A stretch of 64,000 nt of DNA from Sclerurus mexicanus (Eukaryota > Chordata > Aves > Passeriformes > Furnariidae). Position numbers and translations under genes: made by a program. The stretch lies in the NCBI GenBank assembly GCA_013396755.1, contig VWZF01004021.1, forward strand, positions 558,001 to 622,000, read 5' to 3'. Below, one piece after another: positions 1-12,204 of the stretch (position 1 is its first letter; the number at the start of each line of letters is the position of its first letter). Under the pieces are notes generated by a model, which saw only the letters and a program-made list of their open reading frames with translations, had not been told where the DNA came from and ran no database searches.

Positions 1-1818
1 CTTCTAATCTCATCTCTGGGTGTGTAACTGCACTTCATAAAGATAACAGAAAGGACTAACTGTGAGAGCTGGAGTCTTCTAACAAGTTTCCAACTGTGCA
101 GATGGTGTGTTCTTCTTAATAATGACATGCTTGTGCCATCTCTACTTTAATTACAGAAACCTCTCACAGCTGGATGGAAAAAATTAAGTCAGAAAGGGTA
201 AAGAGGGTCCATTTTGTCTCCTTACACCCTATACAGGAAACTGCTCATCCCCAGGTGACACAACCTGGTGGTATTGCCTTGGAAACCTCAATTTATTTGC
301 CTCCATTCTGGTTTTGGTGTCTTTTCCTGAAATTGCCCATGGTGAGTAGCTGGTCCAGTCTGTATTACTGGCAGCCTGCAGTCATTATCCTGGACGGACA
401 CGGCGCTGGTGGGAATGGCTTGTCCCATCTTCATGGAGCAGCATCTCCAGCGAAGCCTTGGCAACTCCACGACTAATGTAGACTCCAGATGTGTAGGTTT
501 TAGGTCAGAAAGCAGAGACACTCTTCTTCTCTGCCTGCTAGGGAGTGCTTTAATGCAGACTTAGCAGCAAACATTTCTGGCAGAAGGAGTATTCACATGA
601 CACCTCTGTTTCCAGAAAGGTTGGGCAGCAAGGGCCAGAAGACAACTGCGAGAGAAGGAGGTGTCTGGATGGATCAAATCAGTTCTGGTGCCAGCTCTGT
701 CATACAACACACAGCAGCAGCAAAATGCCCCACTGGATGACTGCTCTCCGTGTTTCTGTACTGCCAATGGAAGAGCGACTCCATCAAGGTGATCCAGAAA
801 TAGCAGCTAATTTAGTCCCAAGATCACTGTGGGTCTGATGGTGCTGAGCATGGAGGAGCTCCGGGGACCTCACTGGCACCCCTCCAGTGGAGTCACTGAC
901 ACCAGCAACAGGATTTGTCCCCGAGGTTTTACTTTTTTTTTTGCATTTTACTGTGAGAGAATCATGGAATCCCAGAATCACTGAGTTTGGAAAAGCCCTG
1001 TAATATTATCAGGTCCAACCACTCCCCCAGCACTGCCAAGGCCACCACTAACCCATGTCTCCAAGTGTCACATCAACGTCTTTCCAATCCTTCCAGGGAC
1101 TGTGACGCCACCTGTGCGCTGAGCAGCTGTGCCAGGGCTTGACAACCCTTTCAGTGAAGAAATTCTTGCTAATAATCCAACCTAAACCTCCCCTGGCACA
1201 AACTGAGGCTGTTTTCTCTTGTCCTATCACTCATCACCTGAGTGATGAGACCAACCCTCACTGGGCTCCAACCTCCCTTCAGGGAGCTGTAGGGAGCAAG
1301 AAGGTCCCCTCTGAGCCTCCTTTCTTCAGGCTGAACCCCTCCAGCTCCCTCGGCCACTCCTGGTTCTCCAGCCCCTTCCCAGCTGCGTTCCTTTCTCTGG
1401 ACATGCTCAGCCCGTCAGTGTCTGTCCTGGAGTGAGGGATCCAAAACTGAGCCCGTGGTTCGAGGTGCCTGAGCAGTGCCATGGAGCACAGCAGGCTCGT
1501 CCTGCTCCCAGCCAGCTGCCAGCCCTTGCTGTCTGACTTTATGGCACTTGGCTCTGCCACCAGCCCTAAAACAAAACAGAGCCCTGCTGCCAGCCTGCGG
1601 CACAGTCATTGCTCAAAAACACATTAAACAGCAGGAAAAATATGTGAGGATGGGCAAAGGAGGAGGGGTCGATAAAACACACTGGAGATGCAAATGAAAC
1701 AGCAGCTTTATATCCAGACCATTAAATGCTGTTAATTACCTGCAACCCACCAGTCACCAACATGCTACCAGTGACGCCCAGCCCAGAAGAGCAAAGGCTG
1801 TGGCAGGTAAGGACTTAC
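1..1818 (-). other. FSTL4: FSTL4 intron, partial (downstream of the last exon in the window)
   Basis: No coding segment of the expected next FSTL4 exon was seen. The block holds one long CR1 fragment (about 955-1490) and otherwise unique sequence. Short open frames on both strands here overlap CR1 or show no recognisable domain. Confidence 0.75.
955..1490 (-). mobile_element. CR1 LINE fragment, about 535 bp, minus orientation
   Basis: It starts at the CR1 3' end ('gagaatcatggaatcccaga', read on plus) and runs back through 'gtccaaccactcccccagca', 'aaattcttgctaataatcca' and 'ctccctcggccactcctggt'. These are the reverse complement of the CR1 3' UTR and ORF2 tail. It is the longest CR1 copy in the window, 5'-truncated, and sense to the FSTL4 transcript. 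An antisense open frame inside it (1139-1435) is a by-product. Confidence 0.88.
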
Positions 1819-1926
1819 CTGCAGCGTGGTTGAGGATTTCCTCATGTCCCCCCAGCTCAGCACCCACACTTGGTCGTGGGACTTGTCATAATGCAATTTG
1901 GTTGGCAATGGGTCCACAGCCAAGGA
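1819..1926 (-). CDS. FSTL4: FSTL4 exon: C-terminal domain, DKSHDQVWVLSWG segment
   Basis: The exon is 108 nt, phase 0 at both ends. The acceptor is ttttttaag|TCCTTG and the strong donor CTGCAG|GTAAGT. It encodes 36 residues: SLAVDPLPTKLHYDKSHDQV then WVLSWGDMRKSSTTLQ. YDKSHDQVWVLSWG is an almost invariant block of FSTL4 and FSTL5. It lies only 552 nt downstream of the 2479-2628 exon. The next exon, which should begin around VITxAS in the human protein, is not found in the remaining 1.8 kb of the window. No open frame makes this exon obvious, so the call relies on motif and phase. Confidence 0.95.
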
Positions 1927-2478
1927 CTTAAAAAAACCCAGAGAGTGTTATTTAGCCAGTGACCCAAATGCACACGAGGAACATTACATCAGCTCGCTGC
2001 AGGCACTCCCATGCACCCTCTTACACTCACTGTGCAGCTCTGCCTTCAAACCACTTGGGGGGTCAGCAGCAGTACAGAAATTTGGCTGTTTGGTGCCACG
2101 TCCTGGGTAGGCATCTCTCCATCTTAACCTGTTCCTTGAGCCAGTAGATCAGGGGCCAAAACTGAAACTGCACCCACACGAGCTCCTTCCTCCCAACCTG
2201 CTTGTGAGCCAGGCTGGGCAGCTAAGGCAGAAACGCAGCCCAGCATTGTTTCAGCAGAGTCACTGCAGGCTCAGCCCTGAGACAATGATCTCCAACCCAC
2301 AGAAGAGCCTTTTCCTGCCAGGTTCCAGAACAATGAATGACATTGCGACCCCAGAGGTGAGGGCAACACAGGTCCAGCTTTTTAGTAACATCAGCAGATC
2401 CACTGGGCAAAGACGTAATTGTTTTATCCTATATCAAGTCTTTTGCCATCAGCGAATAACACATTCACTTGCAAGTAC
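1927..2478 (-). other. FSTL4: FSTL4 intron, 552 nt
   Basis: The shortest intron in the window. Unique sequence with no repeat or motif that I recognise. It has a T-rich polypyrimidine tract next to the 1926 acceptor (A-run at 1930-1936 on plus). Confidence 0.9.
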
Positions 2479-2628
2479 CTGTATGGCTTTCTGAGTCTGG
2501 ATATCAATTATCATGACTCTGTTCTGCTTAGGCTGTGTCACATAAATGTACTTGTCTCTGACATTGACTGCTGAGGCCCAGAGGCAGGACTGAGTGCCTT
2601 CACCTTCCACTCTGGGACAGATCTCCTC
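2479..2628 (-). CDS. FSTL4: FSTL4 exon: C-terminal domain, EEICP segment
   Basis: The exon is exactly 150 nt, phase 0 at both ends. The acceptor is cccctcag|GAGGAG and the donor ATACAG|GTACTT. It encodes 50 residues: EEICPRVEGEGTQSCLWASA, VNVRDKYIYVTQPKQNR and VMIIDIQTQKAIQ. The VNVRDKYIYV and IIDIQTQKAIQ blocks resemble successive blades of a propeller-type repeat and match the FSTL4/5 family. Two cysteines (EEICP and QSCLW) are in family positions. The donor lacks the usual A at +4 and G at +5, so it is predicted to be weak. The exon could be skipped without changing the frame. Confidence 0.95.
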
Positions 2629-5456
2629 CTGAGGGGAAAAAAGAAAAAAAAGAAAAGGTTTAATTTCTACGAGTTCAGGGCCTGGAGCAGTAAGAAGCTT
2701 CGCCTTGAAAACCATTGGAAAAAATCCCTGGGGATTCTGTTAGGATGATATTTCCCCCCCTTCTTTCCTGGAAAACATGAAATAATTAATTTATCATGTA
2801 CCACACCGCAGCCTGGCTCTGTGCAGTGACATTAAACAGCTGGACCTCCTGCAAACTTATACTGAATTTAAATAACCACACAGCCTATGGATCGATCTTT
2901 TGAAGCATGCTGAGGTTCATCAAGGCTTGCAGTGCTGTCAGCATTTATTAGCAACAGAAATATCACTCTGTGCTTTGAGAAAACAGTGATTTACATTAAT
3001 TGAATCACTGCTTTATATTTTTCATAAAGTCTTCATTTTCTGCGCAGGAGAGCATGCTCGAAACCACTTGTGCTCAGGGAAACAGCAGCAAAACAAGCAG
3101 GATCCTACAGTTACAGAAACTTCCCCTGTTCAAATGGAACCAAATCCTGCTGCTTTGGACCCAATCCTGCCCTCAGCTGCCTGGTGCTGTGCTTGCTCTC
3201 TGAGCCTCCACTCACTGAGTCCTGTGCAGAACTGGCACTGGCTTGAGCGGGAGCTCACTGGTACCCTGAGTTTGAAGGGTCACACGCGATCTCACCAACA
3301 CCCCTCTGCATGGTGGCTACTCCTCATCACTCCTCCTTCTGTCGAGATGCTTTATTTGAAAGAGCATTTGTGTGGGACCAGGCTGTGGGGAGCAAAGGAG
3401 GGCAAAACTGAAATGAATACATAGATATTTCAGTGAGAACAACTGTTGGTTTTAGCTCTTGTTTTGGGTCACTTTAAATAATGGCACAATCTGTCAAAGG
3501 GGAACATGATTGGAGCAGCAGCAGAGCTTGAAGAGAAGAGAGAAGATCCTGAGTTGGAAGGGACCCCCAAGGACCATGGAGTCCAGCTCCCGGCTCTTCA
3601 CAGGATAACCCCAAAAATCACACCATGTCCAACAACTACAGATAAAAAGATGTCACCTGGAAGCAGCACAGCTCTGTTGGTAGGTGCCTTGGTAGAGACC
3701 ATGAGTGAGGATTGAAGATACAAGACCCAACAGCTTGGCTGCCTTTTCCTTTCTGTCCCTCTGGCCAGGCTGGGAATCTGCACTACAGCAAGCTAAAAGA
3801 TGCTACAACAGCTCAGATCTGGGCTCCAGCAACCACTCACAGGGCCAAGCACCTGACAGCCTCCAACCTGCTCTCCTCATCCTCAGGGCTCACAACAAAA
3901 TACCCACCCGAGCCAACGGGAGCAGGGAAAGGTCACCAGCCTCTCTGCTACAGTGCTCAGCTGCAGCTGCTCTACCTGCTTTTGTGCCCTCCAACAGCAA
4001 AAGAAACCTTTGTTGTAGAACCCCTCCTAAAGTTGCAGGCTGCTGTCATTGTGCAGCAAACACTCAAGACAGTTAAAGGGAAAAGGGAGGAAAAAAAGGT
4101 CAGTCCTCCCTAGAGCAAGGGAAAGGGCTCTATGATATCTGTAGGAAACCCTCAGAGGTGTCTCTCAAAGGCAGCCAAGTGATGATGTTGAAAATCCCTT
4201 TTAAGCTCACCACTGTGCCGACATTATTTCCTTAAGTGCCCTCTCTCCTTTATTCTTTTCAAGCTGTTTCTCCAGGACCACCTCTTCAATATTTACAATT
4301 CCTTGGAAAAGAAACACAAGACTTCTGTATTTGAGAAGCAACAGCTCAAGTGTGGCTTTATAATATTATCAGCTAAGGACCAGCCCTGGGGTGAGCCTCA
4401 GTGGATTTCTTCCAAGCTATATTAAAATCCAGTGAAAAAAAATCACTATCAACCACAAATTGATTGAGGTTTAGAAAATACTAAATACACACTGACAAAA
4501 AGTTCTTGACCCATAGCAGCAGAGCCTGACCCAGCCTGCAGGGCCCAGACAGTGATTGTCCCCTTCTATTCCTCCCAAAATTGGAAGCAAGGCCGAGTCC
4601 TGTTCTTGGGAATGGAGCCACAATCTAAGCTTTCCCTTTTAAAAAACAAAAACTAAACGAAAGAGTGACTAAAAAAGCATTTCTGGATGATTTCAGCAGC
4701 CGTGTTTCATTAGAACTGGCCGTTCCATCAGGATGCACACGCTGTGTGTTACTGCACAGAGGACACAGCACAGGTCGCTGGGAGCTCTGGCCTCCCAGAG
4801 CCCCCGGGCATGGGGGATGCCATGGCCATGCTGAGCCCCTCTGGGTACGAGCCAGTGCTTGGCATCCTCTGACACCTGAACTGCTTCTCCCCGTGATTCC
4901 TAAAGCCAGGCTTAGGCAGCCTCAGTGCTGACAGAGTGCAGGTCTCTGTTTCCATGGCAGAAGGTGCAGAGGAGCTGCAGGGCACCACCTTCTTCTGGGC
5001 ATCCTTATTCACCTCCCTGCTGTGGTTTAACACGGGGAACTACTTCTACAGAGCAGAAAACAGCCCAAAGTACCCCACCGCTGTGCCCATGAAGCCCTCA
5101 GTGAGAGAAGCACAGAGAGTGATCTGTGCATCTCTCTGCCACTCACTTTTGTACCCTCCCCAAAGCCCACTTACGACTTTTGGGCACGGATAAGTAAAGA
5201 GATCAAAGAGGACAAATCAAAGTCTTTGCTTCCATGAAACCCAGCCAGATTCTCTGCAGCGTGTCAGTAATCCTGCACGGCAGCCTTAGAACTTACGTGA
5301 TGCCTGGATTTTCAAGAGAAGATGTTATACCTCAGGGATATAACCAAGCCCACCAAGCTCCACCACCCCTGTGGCAAAGGGGTCCTTTGGCCATAGCACC
5401 CTTTGAAGAGATTAAGAGGAAGTTTCCCAGCCGTAGCTGCCGGGTTTAGGACTTAC
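2629..5456 (-). other. FSTL4: FSTL4 intron, 2.8 kb
   Basis: Mostly unique sequence. It has one degraded CR1 piece near 3540-3660 and a purine/AT run next to the 2628 acceptor. Open frames around 3705-4113 overlap one another and show no domain. Confidence 0.88.
3540..3660 (-). mobile_element. Degraded CR1 LINE fragment, minus orientation
   Basis: The words 'gagttggaagggaccc', 'aaggaccatggagtccagct' and 'acaggataaccccaaaaatc' follow the order of the CR1 3' end in reverse complement, with several differences. An old copy; boundaries are approximate. Confidence 0.6.
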
Positions 5457-5575
5457 ATAACTCGTGAAAATCCTCTCTTCGGGCCGGATGTGCCTCCGGA
5501 TTTCACATTCGTTTGGCTGCAGGACTGTGATCCCGTCATCAGAAAACACATAGAACATATTGCCAACACTCAGGC
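5457..5575 (-). CDS. FSTL4: FSTL4 exon: start of C-terminal domain
   Basis: The exon is 119 nt. The acceptor is cttcaag|GCCTGAG and the strong donor TTAT|GTAAGT. It enters with the last two bases of a Gly codon and ends in phase 0. It encodes G then LSVGNMFYVFSDDGITVLQP, then NECEIRRHIRPEERIFTSY. This opens the large C-terminal domain of FSTL4/5, which is usually predicted as a beta-propeller-like (YVTN/NHL-type) fold; that prediction comes from family knowledge, not from this sequence. The exon is bounded by the microexon 5.1 kb upstream and the EEICP exon 2.8 kb downstream. Confidence 0.95.
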
Positions 5576-8500
5576 CTTGAAGGGGATAAAGCAAAAGCAG
5601 TAGGATTTCTTTGGTATGGATCCAGAGCTGTCGGGACTTTTTTAAGAACTCACCCTCCTCCCCCAGCAAACAAAGTCTGCCTTACATAAAAGTTGGTCAT
5701 TTGGATGCAGTCAGTGCATTCACAAAATCAAATTTCATGTCACAACGAGGGCTTCGAGGAGTGAGAAGGTACAGACACATTCAAAAATGCATTGCCTTGG
5801 TGGCCGTGGTTGTACCCAAGTAACTGTGCCCAGGTCTTGGAAACAGGTACCAAAGGAAGGTCTGATCACAAGAAGCCCCTCTACTGCACTGCTAACCCCC
5901 TCAGATCATAAATTTGGCTTTTCCCTACGATTTCATCAAAGCCAGATTGATAATAATTCAAGAACGGACAGAAAAGCTTTAGTTAAAATTAATCTGAAGG
6001 TCGTCCTCTTACAGGCAACTTGACCTCTCATAAGTGTGATGCAAAATGGAAGTGCTTAGCATCTGTTCCACCAATGAAAATATAGATTTCTTTGTTTTCT
6101 TAAACTATCTGGATGAACTAACTACAGCCACCAAAATAAATACATTTTTGAAATCTTGCAAACTGTAATTCACAAATGTGGAGTAGTTCAGCATCACAAT
6201 AGCACTCATATATCCAACTGGGGCATTCCAGGAGGTTTGGAAAACCGGCTGATTGTCACTGCTTTGCTGCCAGGAGATTGCATTTTATCATTTTTGTCAT
6301 GCAGAAACGCCTTAAAACACTGATAATTTGGTTGTTCTTCAGCTACGTGCGATTGCAGCAGAGTATTATCTGTAAGAGATGTTCGGGATCTTTTCAGACG
6401 CTGTGGTTCCAAAGATCCAAGCTTCATTCCATCTCTTTCACACCCCCATTACTGAGTGTTTGCAGTGACCACCCCAGTCGTGTTGATAGTGCACTTATCT
6501 GCCAGCAAAATGGTGATGCTCTAATTTGTGATTTCTAATTAATTCCCTTTTGCCCCTGGAGAAATAAGGCCCTGGCTCTGTGGAACAGTGTTCCGTGTCA
6601 AAACCCCCCTGGGCTGGTCCTGTGGTGGCAGCTCTGAACTGCTCCCAGCCACAGCCTCTCACGTTTCCCAAGTGTTTGCAGGACTGAGATCTGAGTCATC
6701 ACAGGAAACTTCGCAGCCAAAACGTGCATAGTTTGCATAGAAAATTTTGTAAAATACATAGTCTCTGGTAAGGCTGGAAGGGTTTTTTGGTGCTAAACCC
6801 CCCTCATTCGGTGCCAAATTAGTGGCTTCAGAGCACAAATGTCTCAGCATGTGGTGTTGGCTGGACTGACAATGTTCAGGTTGGGTGTCTCTAAACCACA
6901 GCACAGAAATCCCCCAGTTAGGGCATCAGGTGGGTACAGGAGCTGTGATCCTTAAATGTGATGCCGCAGTGAGGGACCATGCATGGAGGGAAAAGGCTAC
7001 CCAAATTCCACTGAGAACTGAGTTATTTTATGGACTAAGGTGTTTTTTTTTTTCCAGGTATATTGGTAAAACATTTCATTCAGGCACTCTGGACCAAAAC
7101 CTGCACTCCCAGCACACACACAACTCCCACCTGTCTCAGTGGGATTTGAGTGAACACCTCGGAGGGCAGAGCTTGACCCTGGCCTGGAATGAGTGCACAT
7201 ATTCCGTGAGTAAAGGATTTGAATCCTAACAAGTGCAAACAGGCAGGCAATCAATTATGACCACTGTGAAGATGCTTGTTATTATTTTCATGCACGATAG
7301 TAGCATGATTTTGTCTGATGATCCCATTACAATGAGGGTGTATTTAAGAAGTAAGACCTTAATTACCCACAAAAATACTTTGATAATAATTTTGCCCCAG
7401 CAGGTTTAGAGTCAGTGACTTGGCAAGTCCAACCACTTATTTTACAGGAAAATGAGTGCAAGCTTTTCTGCTGACTGATTAAAATGTGCTACAAATTACT
7501 GAGAGCATTCAGGTACTCTCTTTTTAAAAATGTGTATCAATTTAAATTAAACCATTTTTTCCCCCCCCAGAGATTGATCTTCACACTGATTTTTAGACCA
7601 AGCAGGTTTTTTGCTCGACAAAGTAGGTGCTTTATTGTGACTTATGAAGCCTTTTCCAAATCTTGATTGGGGTGCATCCTAAGCAATCTCATGGACATCA
7701 GTAACACAGACTCCACTCCATTATACTGCTGCAATGCCTTGGTCCAGGGAATTACCTCAGTAAGAGGCGGGCAATGGGTATTTTGTGTTATTTAAACCAG
7801 TGGGGCAGGTACTGGACTGGGAATTGGGGCACTAATGAGGAGAGGGTTTATTTTTTTCAGCTTGGATGACACAACTAGTTAAAAGGCAATACACCTCACC
7901 TGTATAGCAAAAAAACCCTAATAAAACAAAACCCCAATAATAATGGGGCGGGCTCCTAAACAGAACAGTTCTTATTTGATCCATTCCAGATGAAGGTGAC
8001 TGTAACATCTTTATTTTTAAAACACTTCAGGAGGACACTGATGACAACGAGAATTTAGTTGAGTAATACAGTGTCTCCATCAGTGTGCATTTGTACTTCT
8101 CTCCTTTGAGATCAAAGGGCAAATTTTTCCCTGTGGAATACTGTGTTCTGATCTGATACTTGAGTAATTTTCCTCAATTTAATTCGAATGTTTGGAAGTA
8201 TTTCAGAACTTAAATTTGGTAACAGAAAGGCTTTCAACTTTTGAAGTGCATACATTCATATAACTGCTGATTGCCTGCTGGCATGAAATGCTCCCTTTAT
8301 CCAGATATTAAGCTCATTGCAGAAATGAACACTGGCATGAAAACAAATCTCTGCCTTACATTTGGGCTGCTCATCACTTTTTCTGGACAGAATTAAGAAC
8401 TCTTTAGTACACTGAGTAAATACTGCACGTGCTTCCAGCCCCAGCTGTAACTGGCTGGCTGTCCTATGTGTACTCATCTCCTGAGGCTTTGCTTGTGTCT

Positions 8501-10681
8501 GGGCTGAAAGGTTTTGAGAACAGGCTGACAGACTGACTTTTAAAATGACCAACTACTTGTGGTAAAAGTTTGACTTGCAGCAAAAGGTTGTTCTACACCA
8601 CAGATTGTTTAGACATTTCCCCAAAGCTTCAGTTACCACAGACCTGGTGGGTATAAGGACGTGAACAATTTAACAGAGCTCAAATCTGTTAATCCACTTG
8701 CTAATATTGCTGCCTGCAAATAAGTTTTCATTTTTAATGGAACTGAAAGGATACATTAAAGTGTAAAACCAAAAATACCATTCCTGTCTTCCAGCTTTCT
8801 CTGTGCCAAGATTTCACATGCTAAGGTATGTTTGATGGATTCTTTGTCTGGAATGAACACGCCCATCAAATAATCCAGAACAACACAGGCAGGGGAATAA
8901 ACCTGCTCTACAGATCCTCAATTGTTTAGCAACATCAAGGGCAAATCTGCTTCTACTGCCCATGTTTTGCCTCTACATTGCTCAGACTTTTATTTAAAAT
9001 GTGCAAGGCTGATAAGCAGTAAGTCCCTATTGTTATCAAAACTATAGTAAGACTTTCTGCAACCAACTTTTTAGCTGTTCTTTAAATATTACCGCACTTC
9101 TGCATCTGCTCGGGTTATCCAACTGCTGTCTTTGAAGAGCAGCACGAGGGATGCTGTGCACGAACAGCCTTGCAGCATCGTGCAGGAGATGCTGGACCCA
9201 TTAGAAGACCTTCTGCCAAGCAGAAGAGAAACAGCAAATCTCAGTGCCAGCAATGCCTTTGACAGGAGCATCAGCAGTGGAGAGACTCCTGGTGGCCGAG
9301 CACCAGGCACCTGCAGGTGGGGTGTTGGGGAGGAAGTGCTGGGAGCTGCCTGAGCTGCCTGTGCCCCTTCTCCTGACCTCCAGGCAGCTGCATTTGGCTG
9401 GGGCTGGAAGGGACCTTGGAGATGATCTCGTGTATTTGCTCTATGTGTGTGTGAAGCCAGCAGCAGGGTCTGCACACCTGGCCCAGGCTGCACCACTCAC
9501 TGAGCACCTGTCACCTTCCTGCTGCCCCTGCAAGCCTTCGTGCCGAGCCCAAGCCACCCAGAAAGCTCCATGTGAGGGCACCTGGAGGCACTGCTTGTGA
9601 AGGGAGCTTTGCCCCTCCAAAGGCAGAGTGAGCGTGCAGCCCTTCCTTCTCCAGGGAGCACCAGGAGGGAGTCTGTCACTGCACAAAGGCCTTTCCCACC
9701 CAGCTGGCAGGACACCCAGGTCCCAGCTGCCTCAGGTGCAGCTGGCAGGTGAAAGAACTGGCTTCCACCTGCTCTTCAACCCCAGAACCTTCCTGCAGCG
9801 CGTGCACACCCTGCTTGCAGCCCCCCGGGAGCCCGAGGCCGTGGGGTGCCCACCCACACCTGGACCCCACACCCACAGAGGCAGGTGGAGAACCTCTGTG
9901 AGACCCCCTTGGGCCATTGCTCAGTGCCCCTTCCTGGAGGGTTTGGAAATTATAACAGCACAAGCATGCACAAAATCAGGGAATTTTTCATTTCAAGTGC
10001 CTCCCTAATATCTTGGGGTCAATTAGCTGCTTTAGGGTGTTTTTTTCTAATTTGGCTTCCAAGATGCACAGACGCTGACCTTGTGCAGGGCACACTATAA
10101 ATCTGATCAAACTAGAGATCTTAACTGCCAATTAAAACAAGGAGGAATGGGGCAAACTTTACCCTGCATTGATTCAACAGACAGAGGGAAGAAAACCTGT
10201 TGTGGTTTGGGGTTTTTTTTTGCCTAACAGTCAAGAACACAATTTCTGATGCTCACCTAGAAAACATCAATACATGCTACGGAAAAGGAAGAGCTTGAAT
10301 TGCTTGCTTAAAAATGCAGTGTATTGAATTTATGCCTTACTTGTTCAATTATGGTAATTTGGGAGCACTTCTGACACTTGTGCGATTGCTAATGCAGCCG
10401 TGGGATCTCAGGCTACTCACATTTGTGGCAGTATATATAAAATTCATATTTTTATATATTTGATGGTCATCTACCATAGTGGGAAAATGCAAGGAGTGAG
10501 AGGTACGAGAGTGACATCTCTTATTTGAATAATTTAGCTTTTAAATGTCTGGTCTGTACTTAATCTGGTAACTGTGGAAGTTGACAGGGTTAGTGGCAAG
10601 TCAGTGGAGAATGGCCCATCATGGAATTATTAAAGCAGACAAGCACATTATCACTACAACAAAAGAACTTTACTGCAGTAC
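5576..10681 (-). other. FSTL4: FSTL4 intron, 5.1 kb
   Basis: AT-rich unique sequence, apart from a GC-rich block at about 9100-9960 and a C8 run at 7561-7568. No coding exon was found between the microexon and the 5457-5575 exon, and phase shows none is needed. Confidence 0.88.
9100..9960. other. GC-rich block of unknown nature inside an intron
   Basis: About 860 bp markedly richer in G and C than the flanking DNA. It has chance open frames on both strands (for example 9089-9496 minus and 9628-10008 plus) that show no recognisable domain. A short CR1-like phrase, 'ggctggaagggaccttggag', at about 9402-9421 suggests that part of it is an old CR1 relic in minus orientation. The rest is unassigned. 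Confidence 0.4.
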
Positions 10682-10708
10682 CTTCCTCTCGCCACAGTAT
10701 GTTTGCAA
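10682..10708 (-). CDS. FSTL4: FSTL4 27-nt microexon (LANILWREE)
   Basis: This is a very short exon. The acceptor is gctgcag|TTGCAA and the donor GGAAG|GTACTG. With the split codons from its neighbours it encodes L-A-N-I-L-W-R-E-E-G, exactly the link expected between SARKT of the Ig2 exon and LSVGNMFYVF of the next exon. The phase fits on both sides: C|TT on entry and G|GC on exit. The length, 27 nt, is a multiple of three. Skipping it would join C to GC, replace ten residues by one Arg, and keep the frame. The intron ahead of it has a long T-rich tract (plus-strand A-rich 10751-10778), and TGCTGC abuts the acceptor AG. The donor is weak at +4 and +5 (C, T). Confidence 0.93.
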
Positions 10709-12204
10709 CTGCAGCATCAGAATATTGGGAAAGCCAGAAAATAATCATGAAAAGAAAAAAAAACAACAAAACAATGTCAAAACTTTCATTGTAGCAAGTA
10801 CGAACAAATACTCATGTTTATGAACTGTGAATTGGTGAAAACTTTGCAACATTCATTCACATACAATATCAGGAAAGACAGAGAGTTCTAAATACATTTG
10901 CTCCTCTAGAGACAATTCAGAAACTCTGACATGGGAAAAATCCTCAGTGAAATGAAGGCAACTTTAGCCTGTGCAAAGATCAAGGAGCCACCAAAGAGAA
11001 GCTGTTACCTTCTCATGCAGCTGCAGGTACAGTGCAGGCTGTGCTTTTCTCTGCAGCTTCAAGAAGGAAACGTGCCATGGAACTACAGAATCAGTAAGGC
11101 TGGAGAAGACCTCTAGGATCATGGAGTCCAACCATTAAGCCAGCCCTGCCAGGGCCACCACCAGCTCTCAGAAGCGGCCTGAGACTGGCAGCTACAGCAG
11201 TGACACACTTGGCTGCGTTTTTTCTTGGATCTTCATTCCCTTTTAGGATTCAGATACACTTTGAAAGCGCACCTGCATTTGAATTTCTGGTTAAGAGAGA
11301 TCCAATTATTTCTCAACATACTGCAATTTCCCTTGCTCAAGTGTTCGAGGGAAAACGACCAATACTAACACGAGTACATAAATCTTGTTAATGAGGAATA
11401 GAATATATTTCTCCAAAGATTCTCCATAGAGCTCATATTTATGGGTTTTGTTCCCAAGTCTTGCTCTACATTAACAGCCAGAAAAGCAACAAAAATCCCA
11501 TTTGCACCTAGTCTTTTAGTGTCACCATAAACCCAGGCAATCTCCCAAGTAGTTAGGATGGCAGAATTAGGAAGGATCAGGCCTCTGGGAGCTTTTCCAC
11601 TGGGCCAACCAATCCCCTCCTGCAGTAATTGTGTTTTGGGGACAGTGTGGGCACAGCAACCCTGCTGCCCTCCTCTGGGAGGGAAGAGGGGCTGGCAGAG
11701 TATCTGTCTGGGAAGTGGAAGACAATTTCACACTGAGGGAAACCTACTTTGCTAGTCAGCATGTTAAAACACGGAAAATAAATAATTTAATCACACTTTT
11801 CAAACATCTAAATATTTGAGAACTTCGACTGGTAACTGGCTTCAAAAGAAGAAGCCTTATACAGAAATCAATGAGATTTATAGAATTCGACAAAATATTA
11901 CATTTTGGATTCGTTGATATCTAAAATTATTGCCAGTTTGTTACTCTAATAAAGTTGTTACCTATCCCACACTCAGTATACTTCTGGCACACGAGAGGCA
12001 CCATTGTCCTGGACAAGATTTTATCTTCTCTGCGTGATTCCTACCCAAAAAACCACCCAATCCTCCAATCGAAGTTCAGGCAGAACTGCCATTTCCCTAT
12101 GGAAGAGTCCAACAAACTGCATGCAACTGAGCTATCAAATTACACGTATACCATCACATTTGAATAGCCTTTAAACAAATAAATCCATGGAAAACGGAGC
12201 TTAC
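10709..12204 (-). other. FSTL4: FSTL4 intron, 1.5 kb
   Basis: Separates the Ig2 exon from the microexon. Contains one short CR1 relic (11083-11165) and, next to the microexon acceptor, a long T-rich tract on the transcribed strand. Confidence 0.9.
11083..11165 (-). mobile_element. Short CR1 LINE fragment, minus orientation
   Basis: 'ctacagaatcagtaaggctg', 'gagaagacctctaggatcat' and 'ggagtccaaccattaagcca', followed by 'gccctgccagggccacca', match the CR1 3' tail in reverse complement. Confidence 0.75.

Noticed and set aside
1139..1435. 98-codon plus-strand frame
   Set aside because: Entirely antisense CR1.
7555..7572. T6C8 tract followed by AG, like a plus-strand splice acceptor
   Set aside because: No coding frame or partner donor follows. 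It is a low-complexity pyrimidine run.
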